DNA of 64,000 nucleotides from Roseicyclus mahoneyensis (GTDB lineage: Bacteria > Pseudomonadota > Alphaproteobacteria > Rhodobacterales > Rhodobacteraceae), in the NCBI RefSeq assembly GCF_003148775.1, contig NZ_QGGW01000005.1, forward strand, positions 186,001 through 250,000. The letters run 5' to 3'. Below, piece by piece: positions 17,901-28,721 of this stretch (position 1 is its first letter; every line of letters begins with the position of its first letter). A model generated the notes under the pieces. It was given only the letters and a program-made list of their open reading frames with translations. It searched no databases and was not told where the DNA came from. The translations under genes were made by a program, and so were the position numbers.

Positions 17901-18117
17901 AACAAGCGATGCGCCGCAGGCGCGCCGAAAGATCACGCCCTTGCACCGATCCGCCCGCGCCAGTAGATCAAGGCGCATGACCGGAGTTTTCGACATATCC
18001 GACCGCGCGCGCCTGCCCTGGCGATTTTTTGGCGCACGCCGGTCGCGGCTGGGCGGGCTATGATCCGCCGTTTCTTCAAACACCCCTGACATTCCCGCGA
18101 CCAAGGACAGAAATCCG

Positions 18118-19521
<1,404 letters not shown>

Positions 19522-19534
19522 GCGGCGCGCGGGG

Positions 19535-20746
19535 TCACTGCGCCCGCAGGACCCCGCGCATCACCGGCACCATCGCCAGCGACAGCAAGGCACACCAGGC
19601 CGCCATCACGGCGGCCTGTGCCGGCACCGGGACCCCGGCGTCGATGATCACCCCCGCGACGCCGGGACCCAGCGCGGTCGAGACGACGATCACCGCACTT
19701 GCCACCGCGCGCACTGATCCGATGTGATCCGTGCCATAGACCGCGGGCAAGAGCGTGCCCCAGACCGTGTTCGACATGTCTTGCGTCAGCCCGACCATCC
19801 CGATCGCCACGATCCAGACCAGCGGCGTCTCGGCCACGCCGATCAGGAAGATGCCCAGCGCCAAGGGCACCACGACGAAGGGCAGGAGCCGCGTGGGCCC
19901 GATCCTGTCGCAAAGCCAGCCTGCCGCGAAACTCGCCGCGACCTCCGACAGCGCCCAGGCCGCATAGGCCGGCGCCATGGCAGCCAGTGTCCAGCCCTTG
20001 ATCTCGGAGATATGGACCTGGTGGAAGAAAACTACCGTGCCGATATAGCCCGGCGTCAGCATCAGCGGCACCAACGCCCAGAACAGCCAGTGGCGCATCG
20101 CCTCGGGTCTGCGCCAGTGCCGACCGCCGAGGCCCGGAGCGCCTGCCGCCGCGCCCGGACTTCCCTTGGGCGCGCGGTCCTGCGCCAACAGCCACAAGAG
20201 CAAGGGCAGGATGATGAAGAGGATCACGCCCGCCACCACCCCCCAGCTTGCCTGCCAGCCGATCCAGCCCAACAACAGCACAGCGGGCAGGGGCAGCAGC
20301 ACCTGCCCGGCGGTGTAGCCAAGGTTGGCGATGGCGATGGCGCGCCCCCGCGTCGCCACGAACCAGCGCGCCATGGCGGTCATCTGGATATGGCTGAACA
20401 TGCCTTGTCCGCAGAAGCGAAGCAGGAACACCGCGATGCCCAGTGTCCAGACCGCCCAGCCCAGCGCCATCAGCGCCGCAGCCCCTGCGAAGAGCACGGC
20501 CACCATCGGCGCCAGCCGCGACAACGGCATTGTATCGGCGAGCGACCCGCGGCCGAACAGCAGCGCGGCCGAGGCCAGCGTGGCTGCGGTGTAGAGCAGG
20601 CCCCATTGTCCGTCGCTGAGCCCGTATTCGGCCCGGATCTCGCCCGCAAAGAGCGAGATGAACCATGTCTGGCCAAGGCAGGATCCGAAGGCGAGCAGCA
20701 GGCCGGTGGCAAGCCAGCGGCGATTTTCGGTGATGAAGCGCCACAT
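19535..20746 (-). CDS. MFS transporter
   Basis: A 403-residue, twelve-helix major facilitator permease. It has an N-terminal LLLAFGSCLGQTWFISLFAGEIRAEYGLSD segment, the first-half loop GSLADTMPLSRLAPM (motif A position) and a second-half ASFAAGWLCDRIGPTRLLP (second motif A). It lies on the opposite strand between leuC and leuD, an arrangement that splits the leu genes into two transcription units. The substrate is unknown; the sequence resembles metabolite antiporters. Confidence 0.88.
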   Translation of the reverse strand: MWRFITENRRWLATGLLLAFGSCLGQTWFISLFAGEIRAEYGLSDGQWGLLYTAATLASAALLFGRGSLADTMPLSRLAPMVAVLFAGAAALMALGWAVWTLGIAVFLLRFCGQGMFSHIQMTAMARWFVATRGRAIAIANLGYTAGQVLLPLPAVLLLGWIGWQASWGVVAGVILFIILPLLLWLLAQDRAPKGSPGAAAGAPGLGGRHWRRPEAMRHWLFWALVPLMLTPGYIGTVVFFHQVHISEIKGWTLAAMAPAYAAWALSEVAASFAAGWLCDRIGPTRLLPFVVVPLALGIFLIGVAETPLVWIVAIGMVGLTQDMSNTVWGTLLPAVYGTDHIGSVRAVASAVIVVSTALGPGVAGVIIDAGVPVPAQAAVMAAWCALLSLAMVPVMRGVLRAQ

Positions 20747-20887
20747 CGGAAAAGCCTTCCCGCGACACGGTTTTTCCGGTGATAGGCTGCCCTTGCGGGA
20801 ATGGCCAGAGAGGGCGCGGCGGGCGCCATCTTGCCGCCCGCCGCCCGAGCGGTTAAAGCGTCATCTGCCCGATCGAGGAGAGGACCG

Positions 20888-21493
20888 ATGGAAAAATTCA
20901 CCAAGCTCAGCGGCGTTGCCGCGCCCATGCCGCTGGTCAACATCGACACGGATATGATCATCCCCAAGCAATTCCTCAAGACGATCCAGCGGTCGGGCCT
21001 CGGCAAGAACCTGTTCGACGAGATGCGCTACACCACCGAGGGGCAGGAAATCCCCGATTTCGTGCTGAACAAGCCGGCCTACCGCAATGCGCAGATCATC
21101 GTCGCGGGGGAAAATTTCGGCTGCGGGTCGAGCCGCGAGCATGCGCCCTGGGCGCTTCTGGATTTCGGTATCCGCTGCGTGATCTCGACCAGTTTCGCCG
21201 ATATTTTCTACAACAACTGCTTCAAGAACGGCATCTTGCCCATCGTCTTGCCGCAAGAAGAGGTCGACAAGCTGATGGATGACGCGCAGCGCGGCGCCAA
21301 CGCGGTGGTTACCGTCGATCTGGAGAGCCAGACCATCACCGGCCCCGATGGCGGCACGATAACCTTCGAGGTCGATGCCTTCCGCAAGCATTGCCTGATG
21401 AACGGGCTGGACGATATCGGCCTGACGCTAGAGAAATCGGCGGCCATCGAGGTGTTCGAGGCGCAAGCAGCCCAGAGCCGGCCTTGGGTCTGA
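20888..21493 (+). CDS. leuD: 3-isopropylmalate dehydratase small subunit
   Basis: Swivelling-domain partner of LeuC. The 201-residue protein begins [31 protein letters not shown] and contains the signature [27 protein letters not shown]. The start at 20888 follows GAGGAGAGG; the open frame extends 29 codons further but without family similarity. A hairpin follows the stop. Confidence 0.97.
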   Translation: MEKFTKLSGVAAPMPLVNIDTDMIIPKQFLKTIQRSGLGKNLFDEMRYTTEGQEIPDFVLNKPAYRNAQIIVAGENFGCGSSREHAPWALLDFGIRCVISTSFADIFYNNCFKNGILPIVLPQEEVDKLMDDAQRGANAVVTVDLESQTITGPDGGTITFEVDAFRKHCLMNGLDDIGLTLEKSAAIEVFEAQAAQSRPWV

Positions 21494-21544
21494 GCGGATC
21501 TCTGGCGGGGCCTTTGCGCCGCCGGTGATGCAATCGAGCGACAC

Positions 21545-21564
21545 CCGCCCCAGCAATGGGGCGG
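21545..21564 (+). terminator. Hairpin after leuD
   Basis: CCGCCCC and GGGGCGG form a 7-bp stem with an AGCAAT loop, 52 bp after the leuD stop, followed by AAATGTG. The surrounding 217-bp gap is less GC-rich than the genes and holds no other clear element. Confidence 0.5.
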
Positions 21565-21710
21565 AAATGTGTCAAAAGATCGTCGAGATTATTGCGACTT
21601 CATCCAGCTTTGGGCACCTTCCCGCCCTAAGAATGCTTTGTCCGCGTGCGTTTATTTCAGATGAGGCGATAACGGCGGGGAAAAGCCCTGCCTGGATTGA
21701 GGTAGTGGCA

Positions 21711-22547
21711 GTGCTGTCAAAGCTCATTGGTGCTTTGCTGCGGGCAACCCTTGTGGTGGTGGTTGTGGCGACGCCGTCGTTGCTGATCCCCGGCACCACC
21801 GAGGAAAGCGCGCAGATGGTGACGCTGATCGCGTTGGCGCTTGGCGCCTTCACCGCGATCGAATACGGCGCGGCTTTTCCGGCCCTGATCGAGTTCCGTG
21901 ATGCGCCGCCGTTCAACCGCGTGCGCATCCTGTCCCTGCTGATCGTTCTGGTCGTTCTCAGCCTTGTGGCGGGCGGTGGGGCGCCGACCAGTCTGATCCT
22001 TGTTCTGAACGCGCTTGGTCTGTTGATCGGGCATGCGCTGGAATTTCCCTGGAGCCCGATGTCGGTGGTGCTGGCGCATTTGCCGGCCAATGCGCCGCCC
22101 GTTTCTGCCTTGCAGGTCAAGGTGATGGCCGGGCTTGCGATTTTCACCACGCTGGCGGCGCTGGTCGTGTTTGCGCTGCTGCTGCGCTTGCAGCACTGGC
22201 CGAACCGGGGGCAGCCGTTCAATGTCTGGGTCAACCTGCCGACTTTCGACCCGACCACGGGCGGGGACGTTGTCACCCGGTTGATCCGGGATGCGCGGGT
22301 TAACATTATCTTAGGACTTACCACCACATTCATCCTTCCTGTGGTCGGCCTGAAGATCGCCGATCATTTTGACCTGCAACTTCTGACATCGCCGCAGGCG
22401 ATGGTCTGGGGGATCGCGCTATGGATGTTCCTGCCGCTCAGCATGTTCATGCGCGGTCTGGCCATGGCAAGGATCGCCGACATGATCCGCGAACGCCGCG
22501 CGCGGCTGGTTGCCACGGTTGTGGCCGACACGCCGCTGCGCGCCTGA
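21711..22547 (+). CDS. Conserved integral membrane protein of unknown function
   Basis: A 278-residue protein with about seven hydrophobic helices (LIGALLRATLVVVVVATPSLLI, VRILSLLIVLVVLSL, MAGLAIFTTLAALVVFALLL and others). No catalytic or transport signature was recognised. A GTG start at 21711, 8 bp after GAGG, was chosen because upstream codons have different composition and no hydrophobic pattern; an ATG frame reaching 21525 is the alternative. Its stop overlaps the start region of the EEP gene, so the two are probably co-transcribed. Confidence 0.7.
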   Translation: MLSKLIGALLRATLVVVVVATPSLLIPGTTEESAQMVTLIALALGAFTAIEYGAAFPALIEFRDAPPFNRVRILSLLIVLVVLSLVAGGGAPTSLILVLNALGLLIGHALEFPWSPMSVVLAHLPANAPPVSALQVKVMAGLAIFTTLAALVVFALLLRLQHWPNRGQPFNVWVNLPTFDPTTGGDVVTRLIRDARVNIILGLTTTFILPVVGLKIADHFDLQLLTSPQAMVWGIALWMFLPLSMFMRGLAMARIADMIRERRARLVATVVADTPLRA

Positions 22548-23581
22548 TCCTTGCCGCCGCACTGGGTCTGTTTGCCCTTCCGGCTTTGGCCGACACCCTC
22601 AGGATCGCCACCTTCCACACCCAGTTGTCGCGCGCGGGGCCCGGCCTTTTGCTGCGCGACATCTTGCGCGGAGAGGATGCGCAGGTGGCGGCGACGGTGG
22701 CCGTGATCGCGGCGGCAGCTGCCGATGTGGTCGTGCTGCAGGACATGGATTTCGACGCAGGCGGCGCGGCGTTGACGGCGCTGGCCGACGCGCTGGCACA
22801 AGCCGGCATCGATTATCCGCACCGTCTGGCGCTCAGGCCCAACACAGGCATGCCCACGGGCGTGGATATCGATGGCGACGGGCGCAGTTGGCGGGCGCGC
22901 GACGCGCAGGGCTATGGGCGGTTCAACGGGCAGGGTGGCATGGCGCTGCTGTCGCGCCATCCCTTTGGGGCGGTGCGCGATTTTTCGGGGTTCCTTTGGG
23001 TCGACCTGCCCGACAGCGCCGCGCCCGCGGTCCTGCCCCCAGAGGCGCTGCCGGTGTTGCGTCTGGCGACGGTCGCCGCGTGGGATGTGGCGGTCGAGGT
23101 GCCGGGCGGGCCGCTGCACCTGTTGGCGCTGCATGCGGGCACGCCGGTCTTCGACGGGCCCGAGGATCGCAACGGCTGGCGCAATGCCGATGAGTTACGG
23201 TTCTGGGCGCTGTATCTGGAGGGCTGGACGCCCGAGGGGGTGCCCTTTGCCGCAGAGCATTTCGCGGTGATCGGCACCTTCAATGTCGATCCCGAGGGCG
23301 GTGAGGGGCGGCCCGAGGGCCTGCTGGCGCTGCTGGAACATCCGCGCCTGCAAGACGTGGTGCCGCGGCGCCCCGGGGGCGGGACGCAGACCGCCGACTG
23401 GCCGGAGCCGGAGCCCGGCGACCTGCGGGTGGATTACATCTTGCCCGCCGCCGGGATGACGGTAACGGGTGCGGGTGTCTTGTGGCCCGAGGGGGAGGAG
23501 GGGCCGGTGGCAGCCTCGGTCGCGGCGCTGGCCTCCGACCATCGGCTTGTGTGGGTCGATCTTGAGATGGTGGGCGATTGA
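22544..23581 (+). CDS. Exported endonuclease/exonuclease/phosphatase-fold protein
   Basis: About 345 residues beginning with a short signal peptide (LILAAALGLFALPALA then DTLRIATFH). An EEP-superfamily body follows, with VVLQDMDF (metal-binding acidic strand), GYGRFNGQGGMALLSRHP, VIGTFNVDPEGG (usual motif GDFN) and a terminal SDHRLVWVDL (Asp-His). It is likely a periplasmic phosphodiesterase or nuclease. The start is uncertain: no ATG, GTG or TTG lies in frame between 22421 and the mature domain, so a CTG at 22544 overlapping the upstream stop is proposed. Confidence 0.72.
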   Translation: MILAAALGLFALPALADTLRIATFHTQLSRAGPGLLLRDILRGEDAQVAATVAVIAAAAADVVVLQDMDFDAGGAALTALADALAQAGIDYPHRLALRPNTGMPTGVDIDGDGRSWRARDAQGYGRFNGQGGMALLSRHPFGAVRDFSGFLWVDLPDSAAPAVLPPEALPVLRLATVAAWDVAVEVPGGPLHLLALHAGTPVFDGPEDRNGWRNADELRFWALYLEGWTPEGVPFAAEHFAVIGTFNVDPEGGEGRPEGLLALLEHPRLQDVVPRRPGGGTQTADWPEPEPGDLRVDYILPAAGMTVTGAGVLWPEGEEGPVAASVAALASDHRLVWVDLEMVGD

Positions 23582-23653
23582 CCGGGCTTGCTTGACGCCC
23601 CCCTGCGCCTTGGCTAGGCCGTTGCGACCAATCCAGCCAAGGGACCAAGCGCC

Positions 23654-24757
23654 ATGACCAACCGTTCTCTCCTGATCCTTCCCGGCGACGGGATCGGCCC
23701 CGAAGTCATGGCCGAGGTGCGCAAGGTCATCGACTGGTTCGGGACCCGTGGCATTGCCTTTGACGTTTCCGAGGATCTGGTGGGCGGCTGCGCCTATGAC
23801 GCGCATGGCACCCCCCTGACCGACGCCACGATGGCCCGCGCGCAAGAAGTCGACGCCGTGCTTCTGGGCGCTGTGGGCGGGCCGAAATATGACGTGCTCG
23901 ATTTCAGCGTGAAGCCCGAGCGGGGCCTGTTGCGCCTGCGCAAGGAAATGGACCTCTATGCCAACCTGCGCCCGGCGCAGTGTTTCGACGCGCTGGCCGA
24001 TTTCTCGTCGCTGAAAAAGGACGTGGTCGCGGGTCTGGACATCATGATCATCCGCGAGCTGACCTCGGGCGTCTATTTCGGCGAGCCGCGCGGCATAATC
24101 AAGGAAGGCAACGAGCGGGTGGGCATCAACACCCAGCGCTACACCGAATCCGAGATTGCGCGCGTGGCCCGTTCGGCGTTTGAGCTGGCGCGCAAGCGGG
24201 GCAACAAGGTCTGTTCGATGGAAAAGGCCAATGTGATGGAATCGGGCGTGCTGTGGCGCGACGTGGTGCAGGAAATCCATGACGCCGAATACCCCGATGT
24301 CGAGCTGTCGCACATGTATGCGGATGCCGGCGCGATGCAGCTGACGCGCTGGCCCAAGCAGTTCGACGTGATCGTGACCGACAACCTGTTCGGCGATCTG
24401 TTGTCCGATCTGGCGGCGATGCTGACCGGCAGCCTGGGGATGTTGCCCTCGGCCAGCCTTGGCGCGCCAATGGCCAATGGCCGGCCCAAGGCGCTTTACG
24501 AGCCGGTGCATGGCTCCGCCCCCGATATCGCGGGCAAGTCGCTGGCCAACCCGATCGCCTGCATCCTGAGCTTTGCCATGGCGCTGCGCTATTCCTTTGA
24601 TCTGGGGGCCGAGGCCGAGCGGGTGGAGACTGCCGTCAACGCGGTTCTGGCAGACGGGCTGCGCACCGCCGATCTGATGGGGCCTGAGGGCGGCACACCG
24701 GTGTCGACCTCTGCCATGGGCGATGCCATCGTCGCCAAGTTGGCGGCCAGCGTCTGA
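23654..24757 (+). CDS. leuB: 3-isopropylmalate dehydrogenase
   Basis: NAD-dependent oxidative decarboxylation of 3-isopropylmalate in leucine synthesis. The 367-residue protein begins [20 protein letters not shown] and contains the substrate-binding [21 protein letters not shown]. It also has the catalytic [15 protein letters not shown] tyrosine region, [28 protein letters not shown] and a C-terminal [13 protein letters not shown] site. Full length. An SDR gene follows 2 bp after its stop. Confidence 0.97.
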   Translation: MTNRSLLILPGDGIGPEVMAEVRKVIDWFGTRGIAFDVSEDLVGGCAYDAHGTPLTDATMARAQEVDAVLLGAVGGPKYDVLDFSVKPERGLLRLRKEMDLYANLRPAQCFDALADFSSLKKDVVAGLDIMIIRELTSGVYFGEPRGIIKEGNERVGINTQRYTESEIARVARSAFELARKRGNKVCSMEKANVMESGVLWRDVVQEIHDAEYPDVELSHMYADAGAMQLTRWPKQFDVIVTDNLFGDLLSDLAAMLTGSLGMLPSASLGAPMANGRPKALYEPVHGSAPDIAGKSLANPIACILSFAMALRYSFDLGAEAERVETAVNAVLADGLRTADLMGPEGGTPVSTSAMGDAIVAKLAASV

Positions 24758-24759
24758 GC

Positions 24760-25500
24760 ATGAAGACGGCGCTCGTCACCGGGGCGGCGCGGGGCATCGG
24801 TCTGGCCACCACGCGTCTGTTTCTCGAAGAGGGGTGGCGCGTGGTCATGGTCGACCGCGACGCGCCCGCGCTGGCCGAGGCGGCGAGCACGGTGAAGGCA
24901 CAACCCATCTGCGCCGATGTATCGATCCCTGAAGACGTCGCGCGGATCGTGGCGGAGGCCGGGCTGGAGGGTGGGCTGCACGCGTTGGTCAACAACGCGG
25001 GCGTCGCCGATTTCGGCCCGATCGAGGCGACCGGGTTCGATCGCTGGCGCACCGTGATGGAGACCAACCTTGATGGCGTGTTCCTGATGACGCAGGCGCT
25101 GATCCCTGCGCTGCGCGCGGCCAAGGGGGCCATCGTCAACATCGCCTCGATCTCCGGCCTCCGCGCCTCGACGCTGCGGGTGGCCTATGGGACGTCCAAA
25201 GCGGCGGTGATCCAGCTGACCCGGCAACAGGCGGTGGAACTGGGCGAATACGGGGTGCGCGCCAATTGCGTCTGCCCGGGCCCGGTGCGCACGAAACTGG
25301 CCATGGCTGTCCATACGCAAGACATCATCGACGCCTATCATGACGCCATTCCGCTCAACCGCTACGGGTCGGAGCGCGAGATTGCCGAGGCCATCGGGTT
25401 CCTGTGTTCGGATCGCGCCAGCTATATCACCGGGCAGGTGCTGGCCGTCGATGGCGGGTTCGAGGCGACGGGTGTCGGATTGCCCGCGCTCAGGCAATAA
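24760..25500 (+). CDS. Short-chain dehydrogenase/reductase
   Basis: A 246-residue classical SDR with the cofactor motif TGAARGIG (8-15), NNAG, a catalytic Ser in NIASISGL, YGTSK (Tyr-xxx-Lys intact), and the VNCVCPGPVRT-like stretch ANCVCPGPVRTKLA. It starts 2 bp after leuB, so it is likely co-transcribed. An Asp in the second strand (MVDRD) suggests NAD preference. Substrate unknown. Confidence 0.9.
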   Translation: MKTALVTGAARGIGLATTRLFLEEGWRVVMVDRDAPALAEAASTVKAQPICADVSIPEDVARIVAEAGLEGGLHALVNNAGVADFGPIEATGFDRWRTVMETNLDGVFLMTQALIPALRAAKGAIVNIASISGLRASTLRVAYGTSKAAVIQLTRQQAVELGEYGVRANCVCPGPVRTKLAMAVHTQDIIDAYHDAIPLNRYGSEREIAEAIGFLCSDRASYITGQVLAVDGGFEATGVGLPALRQ

Positions 25501-25574
25501 CGCAGCTCGCGGGTCTTGCGCCCTGCGGTCAGGCTGATATCGCTAACGGCAGACCCCGGATCAAAGAGGCCCCG

Positions 25575-26573
25575 ATGTCCTCCGAGAACGCGACCCAACT
25601 GCGCGGCGTGGCGCTGGCGCTGGCGGCCTTCGGGATTTTCGCCACCCATGACGTCCTGATCAAGTATCTGGGCGGCAGCTATTCGCCGTTCCAGATCGTG
25701 TTCTTCAGCGTCTTGTTCGGCTTTCCGATGGTCACGCTGTTGATGATGCGAGACGCCAAGGAATCGAACCTGCGGCCGGTCTATCCAATGTGGACGGGGC
25801 TGCGCACGGCGGCGACGGTGATCACGGCGGCGACTGCCTTTTACGCGTTCAGCGTGCTGCCGCTGGCGCAGGTCTATGCGATCTTGTTTGCCGCGCCGCT
25901 GCTGATCACGCTGCTGGCCATTCCGATGCTGGGGGAAAAGGTCGGCATCCGGCGCGGCGGGGCGGTTCTTGTTGGCCTTTGCGGTGTTTTGATCGTGCTG
26001 CAACCGGGCGCGACTGACCTGACTTGGGGCCATCTGGCGGCGTTGGTGGCGGCTGTCACCGGGGCTTTCGGGGCGGTCATCATGCGCAAGATCGGGCAAC
26101 AGGAACGCTCGGTCGTGCTGATCTTGTATCCGATGATGGCCAATGTGGTGGTGATGGGCGCGGCGCTGCCCTTTGTCTACCAACCGATGCCGGGCCAGGA
26201 CATGCTGGCGCTGGCGGTGATCGCGGCCTTCGCGCTGATCGCCACGACGCTTTTGATCTTTGCCTATCGGTTGGCGCCCGCCGCGACCGTCGCACCGATG
26301 CAGTATTCGCAGATCCTGTGGGCCACGGTCTATGGATTGATCTTTTTCGACGAGGGGCTGGAATGGGCGACCGTGATCGGCACCGGCGTCATCGTCGCCT
26401 CGGGCGTCTATATCGTCTTCCGCGAGGATCGGGGCGGAACATCGACCACCACGCCGGTGTTGCGCACGCGGTCGCGGGTCGGTGCGCCCTCGGTGCCACG
26501 GGTGGCGTCGCTGCTGCCCAAAGGGCTGCGCGGGCCGCAGCATTCGCAAGTCCCTGATGGGGCGGATGACTGA
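25575..26573 (+). CDS. DMT-superfamily permease (EamA domains)
   Basis: A 332-residue, ten-helix transporter with two EamA repeats. It opens LRGVALALAAFGIFATHDVLIKYLGGSYSPFQIVFFSVLF and has GVLIVLQPG mid-chain. A long polar C-terminal tail of about 45 residues (TTTPVLRTRSRVGAPSVPR onward) extends beyond the last helix. The start at 25575 follows a GAGG site. It is related in type, not closely in sequence, to the DMT gene at 12930. Substrate unknown. Confidence 0.87.
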   Translation: MSSENATQLRGVALALAAFGIFATHDVLIKYLGGSYSPFQIVFFSVLFGFPMVTLLMMRDAKESNLRPVYPMWTGLRTAATVITAATAFYAFSVLPLAQVYAILFAAPLLITLLAIPMLGEKVGIRRGGAVLVGLCGVLIVLQPGATDLTWGHLAALVAAVTGAFGAVIMRKIGQQERSVVLILYPMMANVVVMGAALPFVYQPMPGQDMLALAVIAAFALIATTLLIFAYRLAPAATVAPMQYSQILWATVYGLIFFDEGLEWATVIGTGVIVASGVYIVFREDRGGTSTTTPVLRTRSRVGAPSVPRVASLLPKGLRGPQHSQVPDGADD

Positions 26574-26632
26574 CCGCGCGCGCAAGCCCCCTTGCCAAGC
26601 CCCCGCCCCTTGGATATGCCGCCCCCCACGGT

Positions 26633-26709
26633 CGGAGTGTGGCGCAGCCTGGTAGCGCACCTGCTTCGGGAGCAGGGGGTCGGAGGTTCGAATCCTCTCA
26701 CTCCGACCA
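26633..26709 (+). tRNA. tRNA-Pro (CGG anticodon)
   Basis: A 77-nt cloverleaf with a 7-bp acceptor stem CGGAGTG/CACTCCG, a D arm, a CCTGC/GCAGG anticodon stem with loop TTCGGGA (anticodon CGG, codon CCG), a GGTTCGAATCC T-arm and an encoded CCA end. Stands alone between the DMT gene and mtnA. Confidence 0.97.
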
Positions 26710-26867
26710 GTTTTCTCGAAATCCTGTGCTTGCAGTCGCCGCGCCCGGCAAGGGCGCGCACGGCGCCTGAGCCTGTCGACCATCGGCGCGGCATCGTGCA
26801 AGATGCGTTTGAGCCGGGTTCGGGCAGGGACCGGACCCGTGCCACGGATCGCGACGGAGGCGCATGC

Positions 26868-27971
26868 ATGAAGGTCAACGGCATTCCCTACCGCTCCATC
26901 TGGCTCGGGTCGGACGGGTACAGTGTGCGCATCATCGACCAGACGCGCCTGCCCCATGAATTCCCGGTCGTGGACCTGACAACGATGGAACAGGCAGCCA
27001 CGGCGATCCGCGACATGTGGGTGCGCGGCGCGCCTTTGATCGGGGCGACGGCGGCTTACGGCATGGCCTTGCAGATGGCTGAGGACCCCAGCAATACCGC
27101 GCTGGCCCGCGCCTATGCCGTGCTGCATGCCACGCGGCCCACGGCGATCAACCTGCGCTGGGCGCTTGATGACATGCGGGGGCTTTTGGCGCCGCTGCCG
27201 CCCGGTGAGCGGGCAGGGGCCGCTTATGCGCGCGCCGCTGCGATCTGCGACGAGGATGTCGAGATCAACCGCCGGATCGGCGAGCACGGGGTTGCGCTGA
27301 TCGCGGCGATTGCCGCCCGCAAATCCGGCCCGGTCAACATCTTGACCCATTGCAATGCCGGGTGGCTGGCGACCGTGGATTGGGGCACCGCGACCTCGCC
27401 GATCTATCAGGCGGTGGCGCGTGGCATCGACGTGCATGTCTGGGTGGACGAGACGCGGCCGCGCAACCAAGGCGCGCATCTGACGGCTTGGGAAATGGCA
27501 AGCCACGGCATCCCCCATCACCTGATCGTGGACAATGCGGGCGGCCATCTGATGCAGCGCGGACAGGTCGATCTGTGCATCGTGGGCACCGACCGGACCA
27601 CCGCCAATGGCGATGTCTGCAACAAGATCGGCACCTATCTCAAGGCGTTGGCTGCCCATGACACCGGCGTGCCCTTTTATGTGGCGCTGCCCTCGCCCAC
27701 GATCGACTGGCGGGTGCATGACGGGTTGGCCGAGATCCCGATCGAGGAACGGGCGGGCGATGAGGTGACCAAGGTCTGGGGCCGTGACCCCGATGCCCGG
27801 GTGACGCAGGTGCAGATCGCGCCGGATGCGACGCCGGGGGCAAACCCGGCCTTTGACGTGACGCCCGCGCGGCTGGTCACGGGGTTGATCACCGAACGCG
27901 GCATCGCGCCCGCCAGCGCCGAGGGGCTGGCCGCGATGTTCCCGGAACACGCCGGGGTTGCGGCGCAATGA
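26868..27971 (+). CDS. mtnA: S-methyl-5-thioribose-1-phosphate isomerase
   Basis: Converts 5-methylthioribose-1-phosphate to 5-methylthioribulose-1-phosphate in methylthioadenosine salvage. The 367-residue eIF2B-like protein has [14 protein letters not shown] near residue 50, the catalytic cysteine C162 in HCNAGWLAT, and the catalytic aspartate D242 in [19 protein letters not shown]. The start at 26868 is set by the family N-terminus [12 protein letters not shown]. It overlaps the following aldolase gene by 4 bp, which links the two steps. Confidence 0.95.
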   Translation: MKVNGIPYRSIWLGSDGYSVRIIDQTRLPHEFPVVDLTTMEQAATAIRDMWVRGAPLIGATAAYGMALQMAEDPSNTALARAYAVLHATRPTAINLRWALDDMRGLLAPLPPGERAGAAYARAAAICDEDVEINRRIGEHGVALIAAIAARKSGPVNILTHCNAGWLATVDWGTATSPIYQAVARGIDVHVWVDETRPRNQGAHLTAWEMASHGIPHHLIVDNAGGHLMQRGQVDLCIVGTDRTTANGDVCNKIGTYLKALAAHDTGVPFYVALPSPTIDWRVHDGLAEIPIEERAGDEVTKVWGRDPDARVTQVQIAPDATPGANPAFDVTPARLVTGLITERGIAPASAEGLAAMFPEHAGVAAQ

Positions 27972-28624
27972 GCCTTGAGGCGCAGCTGCGCGCGCAGATC
28001 GTCGCCCGCTGCCGGGAGCTGGATGCGCGCGGCCTGAACCGGGGCGCGTCGGGCAATGTCTCGGCCCGGGTGGGGGAGGTGATGCTCATCACGCCCTCGG
28101 CCGTGCCCTATGCGGAGCTTGCGCCGGGGATGATCGCCGCGATGCCGCTGGCGGATGCGGACGGCGCATGGGCGGGGCCGCTCGCGCCGTCGTCCGAGTG
28201 GCGCTTTCACCGCGACCTGCTGCGCGCGCGGCCCGATATCGGGGCGGTCGTGCACACCCATGCGGCGTTTTCCACGATCCTTGCCATCGCGCGCAAACCG
28301 ATCCCGGCGATCCATTACATGATCGCGGCCTTCGGCGGGATGGAGATCCCGTGCTGCGATTACGCCTGCTACGGCACACCAGAGCTGTCGGCGGCCATCC
28401 TCAGAGCCTTGGGCGGGATGAACGGCTGCCTGATGGCAAACCACGGGATGCTGACCGTTGGCCCCGACCTGCCGCGGGCCACATGGCTGGCCTTCGAGCT
28501 TGAGGCGCTGGCGCATCAGTATTGGCATGTGCTGCAGATCGGCGGCGGGCATGTGCTGAGCGAGGCCGAGATCGCCACGGTCGCCAAGGGCTTTGCCAGC
28601 TACGGGGTGAAGGCGACAGACTAG
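27968..28624 (+). CDS. ald2: Class II aldolase, probable 5-(methylthio)ribulose-1-phosphate aldolase
   Basis: A 218-residue zinc aldolase of the fuculose-phosphate/MtnB family. Visible are GASGNVS (26-32) for phosphate binding, SSEWRFH with E77, HTH with zinc ligands H96 and H98, and H159 in ANHGM. Overlap with mtnA (ATGA) indicates that its substrate is the MtnA product. The aldolase of the DHAP shunt cleaves this to dihydroxyacetone phosphate and 2-(methylthio)acetaldehyde. No MtnC/MtnD/MtnE genes of the classical cycle are nearby. The alternative, an MtnB dehydratase, is less likely but not excluded. Confidence 0.78.
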   Translation: MSLEAQLRAQIVARCRELDARGLNRGASGNVSARVGEVMLITPSAVPYAELAPGMIAAMPLADADGAWAGPLAPSSEWRFHRDLLRARPDIGAVVHTHAAFSTILAIARKPIPAIHYMIAAFGGMEIPCCDYACYGTPELSAAILRALGGMNGCLMANHGMLTVGPDLPRATWLAFELEALAHQYWHVLQIGGGHVLSEAEIATVAKGFASYGVKATD

Positions 28625-28721
28625 CCGTCGTGCCTTGCCCCTTGACGCGCCGCCCGGTCGCATGGGCTGATGGCGGCGACGCATCCGGCCCCTTGGCCGC
28701 ATCTTGCCCCGAGGGTCGGCC

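Noticed and set aside
26574-26867. Integration site at tRNA-Pro
   Set aside because: No integrase, direct repeat of the tRNA 3' end or composition change is seen near the tRNA.
25422-27968. An 848-codon minus-strand open frame
   Set aside because: It is antisense to a DMT gene, a tRNA-Pro gene and mtnA, and low-complexity in composition.
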